Below, piece after piece: positions 6,638 to 7,791 of a stretch of 7,791 nt of DNA. Source of the DNA: JBKEAJ01 sp047975005 (GTDB taxonomy: Bacteria; Bacteroidota; Bacteroidia; Bacteroidales; Prolixibacteraceae). The stretch's first letter is position 1; each line of letters opens with the position of its first letter. Location: positions 1-7,791 of the forward strand of contig JBKECW010000100.1 in the NCBI GenBank assembly GCA_047975005.1, read 5' to 3'. Made by a program: the position numbers and the translations under genes. A model generated the notes under the pieces. That model was not told where the DNA came from, made no database searches, and was given only the letters and a program-made list of their open reading frames with translations.

Positions 6638-7791
6638 ATGCGTATAAAATGTTTACTATTTGTTCTTGCCGCCTCATTATCAGTGGCTAATGCGCAGGAG
6701 GCGTGGGATTTTAATAAATGTGTGGAGTATGCCTTGGAGCATAACATAAACGTGCAGCAAACTGAGCTGTCGCTCGAAAATAGCAAGCTCATGGAAACGC
6801 AGGCGAAGAACAACAAACTGCCCAGCCTGAGTGCAAATCTGTCGGAGTATCTTAACTTTGGAAAAACCTTAGGACCCGATAATGTGTATTATGACATCAA
6901 CTCCAGCTCGCTGTCGGGAAGTCTTAGTGCATCAATGCTTATATGGAACAACTCCAGACTGCACAATCTGCTGAAACAGCAGACTCTAGTGGTCCAGTCG
7001 AACGAGGAGCTTCTTAAAAAGGTGCAAAACGATATCAGTCTAAATGTTGCATCAGCATTTTTGGATGTAGTGCTCGCAAAGGAGCTCTTGGGAGTATCTA
7101 AGGAGCAGATAGAAATTACTAAAGGACAGCTTAAACAAACGCAAACACTTGTTGACGGTGGCAAAGAAGCAGAAAGTAAAATCTATGAAATAAAAGCACA
7201 ACTTGCCAGCGAGCAACTTGAAATAGTCAATAGGATTAATAATCTCAGAATTGCATATCTGTCATTATATCAGTTACTAAACTTGGAAGATGGAGTGAGT
7301 TTTGAGATTGAGACTCCCGATTTCTCAAACCTTATGATTTTAGAGCCTGAGCAAACAGGGAATATCTATAATAGTGCGCTGTCGTTTTTGCCGGAAATTA
7401 AGCAGGCAGAACTCGACATCGAAAGTGCCAAACAAGATATAAAAATAAATAGGAGCAGCATGTACCCGACTTTGGGCTTCGGAGCAAGCTATAACAACCA
7501 ATACAACGACTACAGCGGAACCAATACAGCAAAACAGAGTTTTGGCGACCAACTAAAAAGCAATCAGCGATATGGCTTTGGTGTACAGCTTAATATCCCG
7601 ATTTTTAGCCAGTTTTCTAATAGAACCCAGATGAAGCAGGCTGAAATAAATGTGAGAAATAAAGAGCTTGACTTGGAAAACCAGAAACTCTTGCTACGAA
7701 ACACGATAGACAGAGCAAGAACCGATGCTAAAGCTGCCTACGACACCTACAATGCTAATGAGCAAGCACTAGAGGCATTTGAGAAGAATTT
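6638..7791 (+). CDS. TolC-family outer membrane efflux protein, 3' end missing
   Basis: Outer membrane channel of the tripartite exporter; 384 codons are visible with no stop before the window edge. A signal peptide is present (MRIKCLLFVLAASLSVANA, cleavage predicted after Ala19, before QE), giving a periplasm-exported, non-lipidated protein. The mature start AWDFNKCVEYALEHN is the typical first helix of the family. The first OEP repeat is about 24-210, with long helices rich in Gln, Lys and Glu (about 118-215). The second repeat starts near 245, and YPTLGFGASYNN (276-287) and LNIPIF (318-323) mark its outer-membrane beta strands. The visible part covers most of a normal 430-480-aa protein; roughly 50-100 residues are probably missing. 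It begins two bases after the adaptor stop, so the two are almost certainly co-transcribed. Truncation is by the window, not a mutation. Confidence 0.93.
   Translation, partial: MRIKCLLFVLAASLSVANAQEAWDFNKCVEYALEHNINVQQTELSLENSKLMETQAKNNKLPSLSANLSEYLNFGKTLGPDNVYYDINSSSLSGSLSASMLIWNNSRLHNLLKQQTLVVQSNEELLKKVQNDISLNVASAFLDVVLAKELLGVSKEQIEITKGQLKQTQTLVDGGKEAESKIYEIKAQLASEQLEIVNRINNLRIAYLSLYQLLNLEDGVSFEIETPDFSNLMILEPEQTGNIYNSALSFLPEIKQAELDIESAKQDIKINRSSMYPTLGFGASYNNQYNDYSGTNTAKQSFGDQLKSNQRYGFGVQLNIPIFSQFSNRTQMKQAEINVRNKELDLENQKLLLRNTIDRARTDAKAAYDTYNANEQALEAFEKN

Overview
The window reads as part of a chromosome of an anaerobic or gut-type Bacteroidota, most likely order Bacteroidales. The grounds are AT-rich intergenic DNA, weak or absent Shine-Dalgarno sequences, a Cys-type sulfatase made as a lipoprotein, a FtsX-type ABC exporter with its ATPase and two permeases as separate genes, and a TolC protein with Bacteroidota-like features. 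This placement is inferred from gene style; no rRNA or marker gene is present. All six genes lie on the + strand.

Layout: (1) 1-310 is an AT-rich non-coding leader with one Bacteroidota-like -7 promoter element. (2) 311-1867 encodes a complete S1-type (formylglycine-dependent) sulfatase lipoprotein. (3) After a 65-base gap, 1933-5215 holds three tightly packed genes: an ABC ATPase of the MacB/LolD type and two different MacB/FtsX-fold permeases. (4) 5216-5534 is a gene-free gap packed with three palindromic elements: a roughly 125-bp MITE-like imperfect palindrome, a 29-bp REP-like stem-loop and a 30-bp palindrome. (5) 5535-6635 encodes a MacA/HlyD-type membrane fusion protein. (6) Two bases later, at 6638, a TolC-family outer membrane protein starts; it runs off the right edge and is incomplete.

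Working together: the ATPase (cytoplasm), the two permeases (inner membrane, probably a heterodimer), the periplasmic adaptor and the TolC channel form a complete MacAB-TolC-like tripartite machine. It would move a substrate from the periplasm or inner membrane to the outside. The substrate cannot be read from the sequence. The sulfatase is probably a separate unit, because no SusC/SusD pair, glycoside hydrolase or sulfatase-maturing enzyme is in view.

The most unusual part is the repeat-rich gap that splits the exporter operon just before the adaptor gene. It also creates a false N-terminal extension on the adaptor ORF. I saw no convincing new biological system in this window. The genes belong to known families, and the repeats are the part most worth following up.
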